Shown here one piece after another: positions 24,361-34,652 of a stretch of 56,630 nt of DNA. The notes under the pieces are model-generated. The model worked only from the letters and a program-made list of their open reading frames with translations. It had not been told where the DNA came from and did no database searches. Both the position numbers and the translations under genes were made by a program. Each line of letters opens with the position of its first letter. The stretch's first letter is position 1. Origin of the DNA: Apostichopus parvimensis. Lineage: Eukaryota > Echinodermata > Holothuroidea > Aspidochirotida > Stichopodidae. The stretch covers positions 326,627 to 383,256 of the forward strand of contig KN882229.1 of the NCBI GenBank assembly GCA_000934455.1, written 5' to 3'.

Positions 24361-24965
24361 AATTGCAGATCACTTCATAAACATTTCAAAGATCTATGAA
24401 AAGACCATAATTTTATTAAGTCTGATTTAATATGTGTAGCAGAAAGTAGATTAAAAAGCAGAGATGAAGAATATGATATTCCTGGATTTGTTTCAATGAG
24501 AAATGATCAAAATCAAACTGTACAGCAACGCCCACCACATGGTCTTGTGATGTTTCTAAAGCAAAATTGTACAGATTCTACTGTATCATTGCATAGCAGT
24601 AATCTGTTTGAATGCATGACTGTCACTGTCACTAGTCCATTGCCAATACAATACAAGTATGAACAGTCTATAAGGCTCCCTCTTGTTCTTTCCATGATTT
24701 CAAACACTTCATTGAAATTCAACTTAGGCCACAAGTATCAATTGATAAGCCTTTTCTTATTGTGGGAGATATCAATTTCAATGTCCAACAGGAATCTACA
24801 TTTCTACAGTTCATGACCTCTACATTCCAATGTGTACAATATGTAAATCAACTAACTACATCAGCTACGACCATAGACCTGGTATTTTGAAATGTAGATC
24901 TACTTCTATGTCAAGCAGTCTATTGTGTGTGGTCTGACCATAAAACTCTGCAAGCTGCAATTTAA
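24361..24965 (+). pseudogene. Helentron apurinic-like endonuclease domain
   Basis: In-frame continuation of the helicase reads NCRSLHKHFKDL, then LICVAESRL (the catalytic-Glu region), PPHGLVMFLKQNC and, after a frameshift, FLIVGDINFNV (GDxN motif, from 24753) and VWSDHKTL (the SDH motif). These are the endonuclease/exonuclease/phosphatase motifs of the C-terminal endonuclease that distinguishes Helentrons from canonical Helitrons. Stops lie at 24397-24399 and 24888-24890, and the frame closes with TAA at 24963-24965. Confidence 0.85.
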
Positions 24966-25038
24966 AAGATTCCAGTATTAGTAGCATATTTGAAATAGTG
25001 CATGACTTTTTGGTTCCTCTTATTCCTTTCATCATCAG

Positions 25039-28000
25039 ATGGCATCGAAGACAATGGTTGTAAACATGCTTACTGAGCCGGAGCCAAGAGGTTCAAACTA
25101 CTTTGCTTATGCAATTTCAGAAGAGGGCGACATCCATGAGATGTTCATTGTTAGCATTGGGAAGTCGCTAGCGAAAACGCTGGCAACTAAGTTGAAAAAG
25201 AATGTGTTTTTGTTCTAGCGAACTTTTCTCTAAACAAACAAGAGGAGTGTTCCTATCTGCGGTTGGCTGCCGACAAATCAAAGGTAAGATTTAACCAAGT
25301 TTCACAATTAGTTCAAGTGGTACTGACACCTATGCACTCTTACCAGATCTATGACGAACATTTTTCCTAGAGCAGGTATCAACCCCTATCAACCATTTTA
25401 TCCAATTTTAACCATTTAGTTCACTCGTAAGTTGGGTAATAAAAGACCCTCTTCAGGACTTGAACAGTTGGCTCGCCCAAAAACCTTTCGTATCTTATGA
25501 CTTCATATCTATTCATACCAGTCTGCTCATTTTCATATGTACACTATACAACACTCAAGATTCCAGATACATACACTCATACTAAAAACTATAACGCATA
25601 ATGAACTAGGATTGGCGGAACAAGCTCCAGCTGTATCCTCAGACATCACCTGAAAAGTGTGGATGGGTTTGAATGGGGGGGGGGGGGAGACTAGTGGAAA
25701 CAGAAACACATGGGGGATATATTTATGTAAAAAGACATGTGGCTGGCTGCAAGCAAATTTTGTGCTGCTAACTATCACAAATATTTGAAAATGTTTTTCA
25801 GATAACAACTTTCAACATGAATTTTGAAACATTAGTTCTCAAATGTCACGTACTAGATGCTACATGACTAGTGAGAGTACTTTTGAATAGCAATTTGTCC
25901 ATATATTTCCCATAATAATAAAAGTTCTTCATAACACTTACACATTGATCACATCTATTGTACACATTCCACTAGCCTTGAAAACCCTCCAGCCATAACA
26001 TCCCCTACCCTAACCACCATCGATAATATGTAGGTTCCAAATTTCTATGAAGTATAACCATCAATTTCTTATTTACAATAGGGTTTCAAGACGTGAAAGT
26101 AATTCCGCCTGCCCAAAGAGAAAGTGGAAAAGTTTTTTAATGCAACACTCTGCACCATCCCTGATGCTTTAGCGTCACCAAAGAAGAGGAGGCTTTCCGT
26201 TGAACGAAAAGTAGCAAAGGTAATTTAATATGCTAAAAGTATCTAATTAAAACAAAATGCTCTAAAGGTGGGACAGGAGAGCGATTCACAAAGCAGTCAT
26301 AGTTAAGTGGAATGTAAGTTTCTTTTTAATGAAACTCCCATTTGGAAATCCCAAAGCTACGCCACAGTCACTACACCACAAAACTAACAAACACTGTGTG
26401 TATGTGTCTGTGAGGATTTAGGACATCAGCTTTGTATAGAGGTGGTACTAGATAGCAGACTAATCTGCAGCTGTTACAATCATGGTCTTATCTGATGGGT
26501 AAATAGTCCATAATGAGTAGATGAACCACATTACTTAGGGTCATCATGTCACGAATATTAAACCTTAAAATTCAAATAACTTGGAGGTATTGCTAATTAG
26601 CTGAGTAGTCATACATGTCAGAACTGTTATCATGCCTTTTGTTATCAGAGCACAAAACTTGGCCAACAAATAACTGTCGAAAATTAATTAAGGCTAGACA
26701 ATTGTCATACAGCCCATCATTAGTAAATAAACCCTATAAAATAGTATACCATATTCATTCCAATAGAAACTCATGCCCTAATAGAAACACATTGGAATTT
26801 TCGTTAAAATATCAATTTTTTATACCCCGATAGTAGCACACTTTGAAAATTCGGATAGACCAATTATCACAACGACGAAATATTTAATATAAAAAAACCA
26901 ACATTTAAACACTTAAAAAATAGTGTAAAGTTCAGCCACAGTTCATGTAACGCAAACAGGAGCTTGCCCCAAATGCTTGGCGCTGACATAGCAACACAAA
27001 TAGTTCTCATTCATACATTTTGTAAATGTACCAGTTCTGCTAAATACTACCCTGATAAACATGTATGGTTTTGGTTTTACGACCGCGCAGTGCGTTTCTA
27101 TTAAATGAATACGGAACACATGCATTGTCTACAATAATAAAATGTACAGCAATTACAGTACTCGCCGTAATTTTCAAAAAGGACACCACATATACGTCAT
27201 CTGTACGCTGTGGCCATTGATATACATCATACACTATGTGTTTGGTACAAAAGACAATGCATATAGCCATTTAATTTGCAAGAAACTTATTTTTCCAATT
27301 TTTACTGGCACTAACTGTCACTATGTAACTGAATGTAGTAGTGTTTGTTCACTTACAGGTATGTAACATTTTACAGTGAGCAGTCTTGACAAAACAAATG
27401 ACGAATCGCTTGTCGGCCTGTGTATTTTTAACACTGATTACTAGGCTATAACTGAACAGTTGATGTAGTTTCAGATTTGGAGCGTGGTTTCAATGGGCTG
27501 TTGACTGAAACTTGTACCCAAACTGCTTTCACAAATGATTTGCCAATTCGATGCATTTTGCAGAGATGCAAAACACTAAACAATGATAATAACAAACATT
27601 GCTTTAGTCTATTATTCACAATGTTCCCAAAATACACTTTCCTGTTCAATTGTTAGGTGTATGATATGAAAGAGGGTCCCACATAGAAGAGGCGTGATAT
27701 TCTGCTTACAGATGAAGGAACAAAGAAAAGTATCTGTTGTAAGCTCTGGGGGGAAGACTCCGAAAAAATTACTGAAAATGACACTGGATCAGTAGTGAAA
27801 ATCTCGAATGTAGAAGTACATGTTTACCAAGACAAGCATCAACTGAAGTCTACCACGTGCACTGGAGGTATATATTGTATACATATCTTAACTTTTTATC
27901 GTTAGCATGAATGAATCTCACAGTGTTCACACTAGTTTCGATTTATTTTTAGGATTTTCATAAATAGAATAAAATCAAGGGGGGAAATATTGTATTAAGA

Positions 28001-29738
28001 AAAAGAAAATGTAATACATGGACACAGTGGAACACTAACTAGTATGAAGGGGAGGGGTGGGGGCTGAATTCAGCAGTCTATAAGATGAAGAATAAGATAG
28101 GACAGCTCGTCTGAGTATAGCACTATTTTGCTTTTAACCCACCCACCTACATAAACAAGAATTTCTCAGAGAAGAGAGATACCTTCCTCAAAACGGCATG
28201 GCATCCTGGCACTGTTACGTTGCCAAAGATAGACAAAAATTTCTCAAAAGGGAGGTAAACCAGGACAGCATCCCTTGCAGGAATGACAAAAGAAGTATTC
28301 GTTCCAGATGCCAACTGTTTTAGGTATAGGCCACTGTATAAACATACTTGAAAATGATTGCATCATTTGGCATCTCAAGTACAAGGAACCATAGTGCATC
28401 CACTGATTTTTCTAAGCTGCTATGATGCAATTTTGATTAAGTGGCCTATTAATTTGACACATTACCATGTTTTTTTCCCTTTAAACCACACAGATTAGGA
28501 CATATCACATCTAGCCATAGCTTAGTACTAATATTCTGTTCTCTGTAATGTGCACAACTCTGAACACTGCATTCCAAACGAAGTCAAATGACCCTACAAA
28601 TTTCAGCATGAAATTTCAATTGTGCCTTTCAGCTTCTGTCTATAATATAATACAACAAATTCTAAAGGTAACTCAACATTTAAAACTAGCAAACCTTAAA
28701 CAGATGAACAAAAATGCTCATGACAACTATTTTCAAATTTCTTCACAGATAACAGGACAACAAGTTTCAGCCAAAGCAACCTACACCATCATTGGCATAG
28801 ATAACGAAGAGTAAGTTCAATTGAAAATTTTGGACATAGAAATTTTACGAAACACCACCCTACTATTCAAGTTAAAAACAGTTATGGTTCAGTTGTAGGT
28901 TTACAGCAAATTGAAAGTTTTGGAAGAAAAAACAGCCTTCCATTACCTTTGAAGTTTTCACTTTCTGTAAAACAATCGGAAATATCTCGGTAGTTGCGGA
29001 CCAGCAAATTCGTATTCACGTTTATACATGTTGCTATTAACAATCACTCCAATGTTCAACAATATTCTGTGATTTGTTCTCAATCTGGGGACCTCAAATT
29101 GAAGCATTAAATGAAGACTCTGTGAACCAAGATTCATGTATATCATTTTTAGCTCATACCTACAGATTACATGGTACAATGTTGAGGGTTGTCACGATAC
29201 TGTGGAAGTGTTACTTTCAGGTTGTTCATGAATTTAAGATCAAAGGTCAACTAAGGGTCTTTTGTAGCATGGGCTTTACCCTATATTTTCAATAAGACTC
29301 TTAATTGATGACCTCCAAATTACCTTCTAAATAGTTGCCACCAAATGTTGACTATATGTACAAGTTACATGTTCATACGAAGTTTCATGTTGATTCAACA
29401 ATGTCTAGTAATTTCATTCTGGTGACCTCAAAATTGAACTGCAAAATTTTCAGCACAATGTACTAAGTTTCATGTTCATCCAACAATGTCTGGTAATTTT
29501 ACCTCAAAATGACCCCTTGTGACCCCTAGTTTATTTACTTCTGTTTCTTCTCAAATTTCAGACTAGACAATATCTCCATCATCACAAGGGGGGGAACACC
29601 TTCAACCTACCTTCCAGTCTGCTCGAAGTCACTGGCCTTGACCTTATTGACACGACTCCGCTTCAATGTCAATTGACAGTGGAAGGAGATCAGGTCAAGA
29701 AGATTCAGTTTGACTATCCTGTTACTACAGATGTATAG
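25039..29738 (+). pseudogene. Six-exon OB-fold (RPA-like) single-strand-binding protein gene, frame-damaged
   Basis: Exons: 25039-25283 (ATG directly after acceptor CATCATCAG), 26082-26219, 27657-27867, 28633-28667, 28749-28810 and 29562-29738 (TAG). Splice sites are canonical, and phases agree from exon 2 onward (0, 1, 0, 2). Exon 3 carries the clearest OB-fold signature, KRRDILLTDEG, LWGEDSEKIT and GSVVKISNVEVHV, close to an RPA70 DNA-binding OB domain; exon 6 holds a second beta-rich block (FNLPSSLLEVTGLDLID). Breaks: single-base losses in a T run (25207-25211) and a G run (29588-29594), compensating one-base shifts at 26084-26107, and TAG at 27684-27686. It starts 73 bp after the Helentron endonuclease, on the same strand. 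The precise family is not recognised; single-strand DNA binding is inferred from the fold. It may be a Helentron accessory or captured gene, or a host neighbour. Confidence 0.6.
29090..29515. repeat. Degenerate minisatellite, unit about 85 bp
   Basis: Two good units begin AAGTTTCATGTTGATTCAAC (about 29379) and AAGTTTCATGTTCATCCAAC (about 29465), with older relatives upstream. All sit in the last intron of the OB-fold gene. Reverse-complement relatives (GGATCAACATGAAACTTGGT type) flank the gypsy element at about 31440 and 39310. Confidence 0.55.
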
Positions 29739-29873
29739 TTGAAAGTCCAAATAGGAAACTGATCACTAGAGGTTATTTTTGGACAAAAGTGAAACATATT
29801 CATGTACAAAGTTTTTTTACTCAAGTTATTCACTACATATCATACTTCCAGTCTTATCAAACATCTATCTTCA

Positions 29874-29879
29874 AATAAA
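29874..29879 (+). terminator. Candidate polyadenylation signal
   Basis: AATAAA lies 136 bp after the stop codon of the OB-fold gene, followed by a T-rich stretch. Confidence 0.4.
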
Positions 29880-30118
29880 TTATTTTTTATTCCTTGCCAG
29901 AGGCTGAAAGATTCTATGCAATCATGATTGTGTGTGTGTCAAGATGTCCTCCTGTAGGTATGAATACAGGTTCTACAAAACCTGTATTCTTGACTTCTGT
30001 TGAACATGCCATGTAACAATTCAGTTAATCTAGATTAATGGTATTTTTTTCGCAAAACTGAGTATCTTAAGCAAGTGTATAACAATGAAAATTTATACAT
30101 ACGGTTCAATAACATAGC

Positions 30119-31291
30119 CTACCAGACAACGTCAGTAGTGACCTCATTCTGTTTGTGAACACCACAATTAAGAAATGCGATGTTTACAGCTTTCTGGTTA
30201 TTACGTGCAGTATTCACATATACCTTTCATTATCTTGGGCAGTCTGAAGGAAGTAGTCTACCCCTATTGTTTATTTATTGTACCAGTAATCCAGAAATAA
30301 GAGAGGTCAGTCTTAAAATTAATTTTTTCACATAAGGTACAGCTCTGGTCAAACTTCATATTTGGTAGATTGGTCCACAATCAGTGGCGGCTGTACATGA
30401 TATCTATTCAGAGAGAACAAACCGGAGGGGGGGGGGGGGCTTTAACCTTCACAACATATCATTTTATACTTCCAGTCTTCTCAAGCAATTCTTTCCCCCC
30501 AAAATAGTACTTATTTATCATGTGTGCTCCAAAAGTCACCTATATTTCAACTAACAAATTTATATCACCTTGCCAACATGTAATATACAACACATTCCTG
30601 CCATTTAGTCTTTAGACAGACTATGACATTGTTATTGTTTTAAGCTTCTTTTTATATTCCTTTTACATCATTTGTTCTTCTATATTTTTATGTTTTTAGT
30701 TCTACCAGACAACGTCAGTAGTGACCTCATTCTGTTTGTGAACACCACCATTCAGAAATGCGATGTTTACAGCTTTCTGGTTATTACGTGCAGTATTCAC
30801 ATATACCTTTCATTATCTTGGGCAGTCTCAAGGAAGTAGTCTACCCCTATTGATTATTTATTGTACCAGTAATCCAGTAATAAGAAAGGTCAGTCTTAAA
30901 ATTAATGTTCACATAAAGTACAGTTCTGGACACACTTTATATTTGGTAGATAGGTCATAGGTCCACAATCAGTGACGGCTGTACATGATATCTATTCAGA
31001 GAGAACAAACCGGAGGGGGGGGGGGGAGCTTTTACCTTCACAACATATCATTTTATACTTCCAGTCTTCTCAACCAATTCTTTCCCCCCAAAAGAGTACT
31101 TATTTATCATGTGTGCTCCAAAGGTCACCTATATTTCAACTAACAAATTTATATCACCTTGCCAACATGTAATATACAAGACATTCCTGCCATTTAGTTT
31201 TTAGACAGACTATGACATTGTAATTGTTTTATGCTTCTTTTTATATTCCTTTTACATCATTTGTTCTTTTATATTTTTATGTTTATAGTTC
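30119..31291. repeat. Two-copy tandem duplication, unit 583 bp
   Basis: The segment beginning CTACCAGACAACGTCAGTAG at 30119 recurs at 30702 (offset 583) and carries on to about 31291, where the next unit start (CTATCAG) is recognisable before the similarity ends. The copies differ by scattered substitutions, a short insertion in copy 2 (AGGTCATAGG region) and the length of a poly-G tract (30427-30439 against 31015-31026). No coding family is recognised; open frames in copy 2 are chance. Confidence 0.9.
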
Positions 31292-31525
31292 TATCAGCCA
31301 TTTCTAGAATAGTGTTGAAATAAAACGAGCCTATAAAACAAACAATTACGACTATGTCATTTCTGTACATTTTAATATGTTGAAAATGCTGAAAATTTTA
31401 GGTCACTAGAAGTCATTTGAGGTCAAATTAATAGACATTGTTGGATCAACATGAAACTTGGTACATATAGTCAACATTTCGTGCTGAAAATTGGGGAAGT
31501 CATTTTACTGGACATTCATACATAC

Positions 31526-32261
31526 TGTAACGTTGCCGCTTAAATTGTAGAAAGTTAAACGGAACTTTCCACCGTAAATTAAGGAAACTTTCACGGAAAA
31601 GTTTACTGCTCAAAGAATAACATTGTAGCTCCAAAATAAGTCGCGAAACACAGCTATTAGAATTGGCTTCTATTTATTAATGCAAGACACTGACTTCAAA
31701 GGCTAAATAACAACAAGGTAAACAAGAAGTGACTGAATAATTACTAACGGCTGACAACTAACAACTGACCGAGTGACACAGACTAAATATGATAACTAGA
31801 GTAACTGCTAGAGTAGCAAACTAAATGGTAGCTGACAACCTACAACTGGCAACTAAACAACTGGCATCTAAACAACTAGCATCTGGCTACTGACTACATC
31901 CCTTTTTAAACAGAACCCATGCCCAGCTACTGACCACCAATCCTGATAAGCTAAGCCGGTGTCTTCGCACCTTTTTACTAAGAATAACATAAGCACATGC
32001 ATACAGTAAAACTTTCCCAGGAAAAGGAATAAGATAAGAACATGCAGTAAAACTTTCCCAGGCTTTTAAATCAAGATAAGATACGCTTATAACACTTATT
32101 CTTATGACTCATTAGGCTTTTTAATTAACACTTACAGATTCTAAGGAGTACGGATTACAAAGACTACATAAGGCTCTTTCATTATAGTCATATATACTAC
32201 AATGGGTGTAAACAAATTAGTGTGAGAAAATCTAGTTTCTCACCACCCTGAAATCACTACA
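31526..32261 (-). repeat. 3' LTR of gypsy element
   Basis: 736 bp. Its U3 start lies next to the polypurine tract at 32262-32275. Confidence 0.95.
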
Positions 32262-32275
32262 CTCGCCCCTCCTCC
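32262..32275 (-). other. Polypurine tract
   Basis: On the minus strand GGAGGAGGGGCGAG abuts the 3' LTR, the expected site for plus-strand priming. A C interrupts the purine run near its end. Confidence 0.75.
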
Positions 32276-33337
32276 GAAGAACAGGGCACTCCCTTGAGTG
32301 ACAGACAAGTTAAACCCATACAGTAATTCATACAGTAAATGCAGTAATCAAATTATATCACATGATCGCCAGAATTTGTCACAAGTTGAAAATTTGTGAA
32401 AGTAATACTTCAATAGTAAAAATCAGAATGATCCAAATAAATGTAACGAATAAAAACTATAATAAAAGTAAACAAATCGTATTCTACTTTCAAACGTTAA
32501 ACAATCAAAACATATTGTAAACAAGTTAACAAAATAACAAACATAAAATGTGACATAAACAAAATTAAAGAAATTGTACAATGTAACAGAACAAAGCATT
32601 ATACAGTGGTTAGTTCGTAAATTGAGAGTTTGTTAAAAAGTGTTGTATAGTAAGTTAATCAATCAAACATTCAGGCACTTGACAAAAACTAAGTAGATTA
32701 ATGAAGTTAAAGACAAGGTATAGGCTTAACACAGTTGACAGTTAGACCAAATTGTTCACCACAGATAGAAAATACAGTCTATTGCTAAAATGCATGAATA
32801 AATAGTATATATTTCAAATATGACAGAAGTGAGGTAATTGTTTGCGGCTTTGAAATCTTACTGTTGATGTAATATCTTCACGGTTAGGTTGTATGTGAGT
32901 TCTTCAAAATTCAATCAATGGATAATCACAACATAACTTATTTATAAAATAAAAGTCCAAAATCAGTGATAAGAAAAGTCGTGAGAGACAAATCAAAGTT
33001 TTTGGTTATACCTCAGTGTATACACACAGCGTGAAACCAGCAGCTACTAATTCCATTTCACCTTTTTCATAAATCTGAAATTCCACATATAAGGTTCATA
33101 CGATTCCACTATACGTAAGAAAAAATTACTCTCTTTTAAAACAGAAAAACAATCCATACGGCCTTGATTCTGACATCACCCCAATTAAAGTGGCTTATAA
33201 TGTAATAAAATCATGTTGTAAATAATCCATAAATTAAGGAAGATAAGGTAAGTAGTCCAGAAAATTCCATTGTGTAATGATTAATAAACTACATTCAACT
33301 TTAATGCAAAATAATAGGAAATATAGAACTTCAAAAG
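32276..33337 (-). other. Non-coding 3' region of gypsy element
   Basis: About 1.06 kb between the end of Pol and the polypurine tract. AT-rich with many short stops in all frames and no envelope-like or accessory gene that I can see. Its length is unusual for an element without env; it may be a remnant of a lost third ORF. Confidence 0.55.
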
Positions 33338-33536
33338 TTAAAATGATGTATCTCCAACATTAAATCCATAGCGATCTGGTGGTTTCCGTATCCTCTTTGG
33401 TTTTGCATTGTCAACAGTTCTTTCATTGTCCGGTTGATTCGATTCAGTTTCTTTTGTTTCATTGTTTTGCAAGATTAGTGACGAAGGTTTGTCACTTTTG
33501 GGTTGGTTGTCTATTTCTAAAGTTTGTGTTGAAGCC

Positions 33537-34652
33537 TCAGTAAATTGAAGTTGATCGTTTGGCTTGATGCTTGTTATCCATTCCGGTATATTTGTCCCTC
33601 AGTGTATGTGGTTTCAGGTTGTCATGGTGAACAATTTGAGCAATCTTTTTCGATCCTGTTTTGATTTTGAAAGTCACATCATTAAGTTTGTTGATAATTA
33701 CGCAAGGGCCAATCCAGCGATTTTGTAGTTTAGGGGAAATCCCTTTCTTTCTGTTATAACTCCGATACCAGACACAGTCGCCTTGTTGATATTAGTGAAA
33801 ATGCTGTCTGCGGTCATAACTTTTCTTTTGACGTTGATTTGACAGTTCAAGATTTTTCCTTGCACAATGGTGAATTTTGTCTAACATATTGCTAAGTTTC
33901 GTGGCATATTCTGAAGTAGTGATGACTTCCTTGTCTGTTGGTAGTTTAGGTGTTATCATGTTGACTGGTTGCTCAGTTTGTCGGCCAAACATCATCTCAT
34001 TTGGTGAAAAGCCTGTAGAACTGTGAATTGCCGATCGATAAGCCATTAATAAAAATGGTAACCACTCGTCCCAGTCTTTTTGGGTGGGTTCAATTACTGC
34101 CGCAAGCATATCCTCAAGAGAACGATTGAACCGTTCTACCATCCCATCGGATTGGGGATGAAATGGTGTTGTCCGCGTTTTATTAATGTCCAACAATTTA
34201 CACATTTCCTGAAAAACTGCAGCCTCAAATTGTCTGCCCTGATCAGTATGCAATTCTCTCGGGATTCCATATCGGCACACAAATTCTTTAACTAAAATGT
34301 TCGCAACCGTAATAGCTTCCTGATTAGGCATAGCAAAAGCCTCAGTCCATTTGGTAAAATAGTCCGAAATAACAAGTATGTATTTATTTCCTTGATGAGA
34401 AACGGGTAAAGGCCCAATTATATCCATAGCACATCTCTGCATGGGTTCTCCAACTAAATATGACATCATTCCCGCTCTGTGTTTCTTATTAACACCTTTT
34501 CTAGCTGCACATTTCAAACAGTTTTTGCAATATCTTTCAACTTGAAGACGATATCCACTCCAATAAAACTGACTTCTAAGTCTTTCAAGAGTTTTCTTGG
34601 TGCCCAAATGCCCTGATAATTTATGGTCATGCACCTGGTTTAGAATTTCCTC
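33537..34652 (-). pseudogene. pol: Gypsy integrase and C-terminal module
   Basis: In-frame continuation of Pol after the TAG. HHCC zinc domain HDHKLSGHLG and CKNCLKC; DDE core with AMDIIGPLPVSHQG (first Asp), ELHTDQGRQFEAAVF (second Asp) and SDGMVERFNRS (Glu), all intact. An in-frame TAA at 33792-33794 is followed in the same frame by a GPY/F-like module (NRWIGPCVIINK), which helps DNA binding. The integrase joins element ends to target DNA. A one-base shift near 33596-33598 then moves the last part into another frame, where a basic tail (RIRKPPDRYGF) ends with TAA at 33338-33340. Confidence 0.88.

Larger units (their letters stand above)
18484..24965 (+). mobile_element. Helentron-type rolling-circle transposon, decayed
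   Basis: The domain order is cysteine protease, cysteine-rich N-terminal module, HUH/Y2 Rep, Pif1-like SF1 helicase, then apurinic-like endonuclease. A C-terminal endonuclease is the hallmark of the Helentron branch of Helitrons. All parts lie on one strand in near-continuous frames. Breaks visible to me: frameshifts near 19165, at 22247-22340 and before 24753; in-frame stops at 19608-19610, 20262-20264, 21000-21002, 22474-22476, 22885-22887, 24358-24360, 24397-24399 and 24888-24890. Coordinates are those of the coding region; the true termini lie outside and were not identified. The catalytic motifs are all still readable, so decay is moderate. Confidence 0.9.

Noticed and set aside
32276-33337. 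Possible envelope gene of the gypsy element
   Set aside because: No open frame, signal peptide or membrane segment is visible in this AT-rich stretch.
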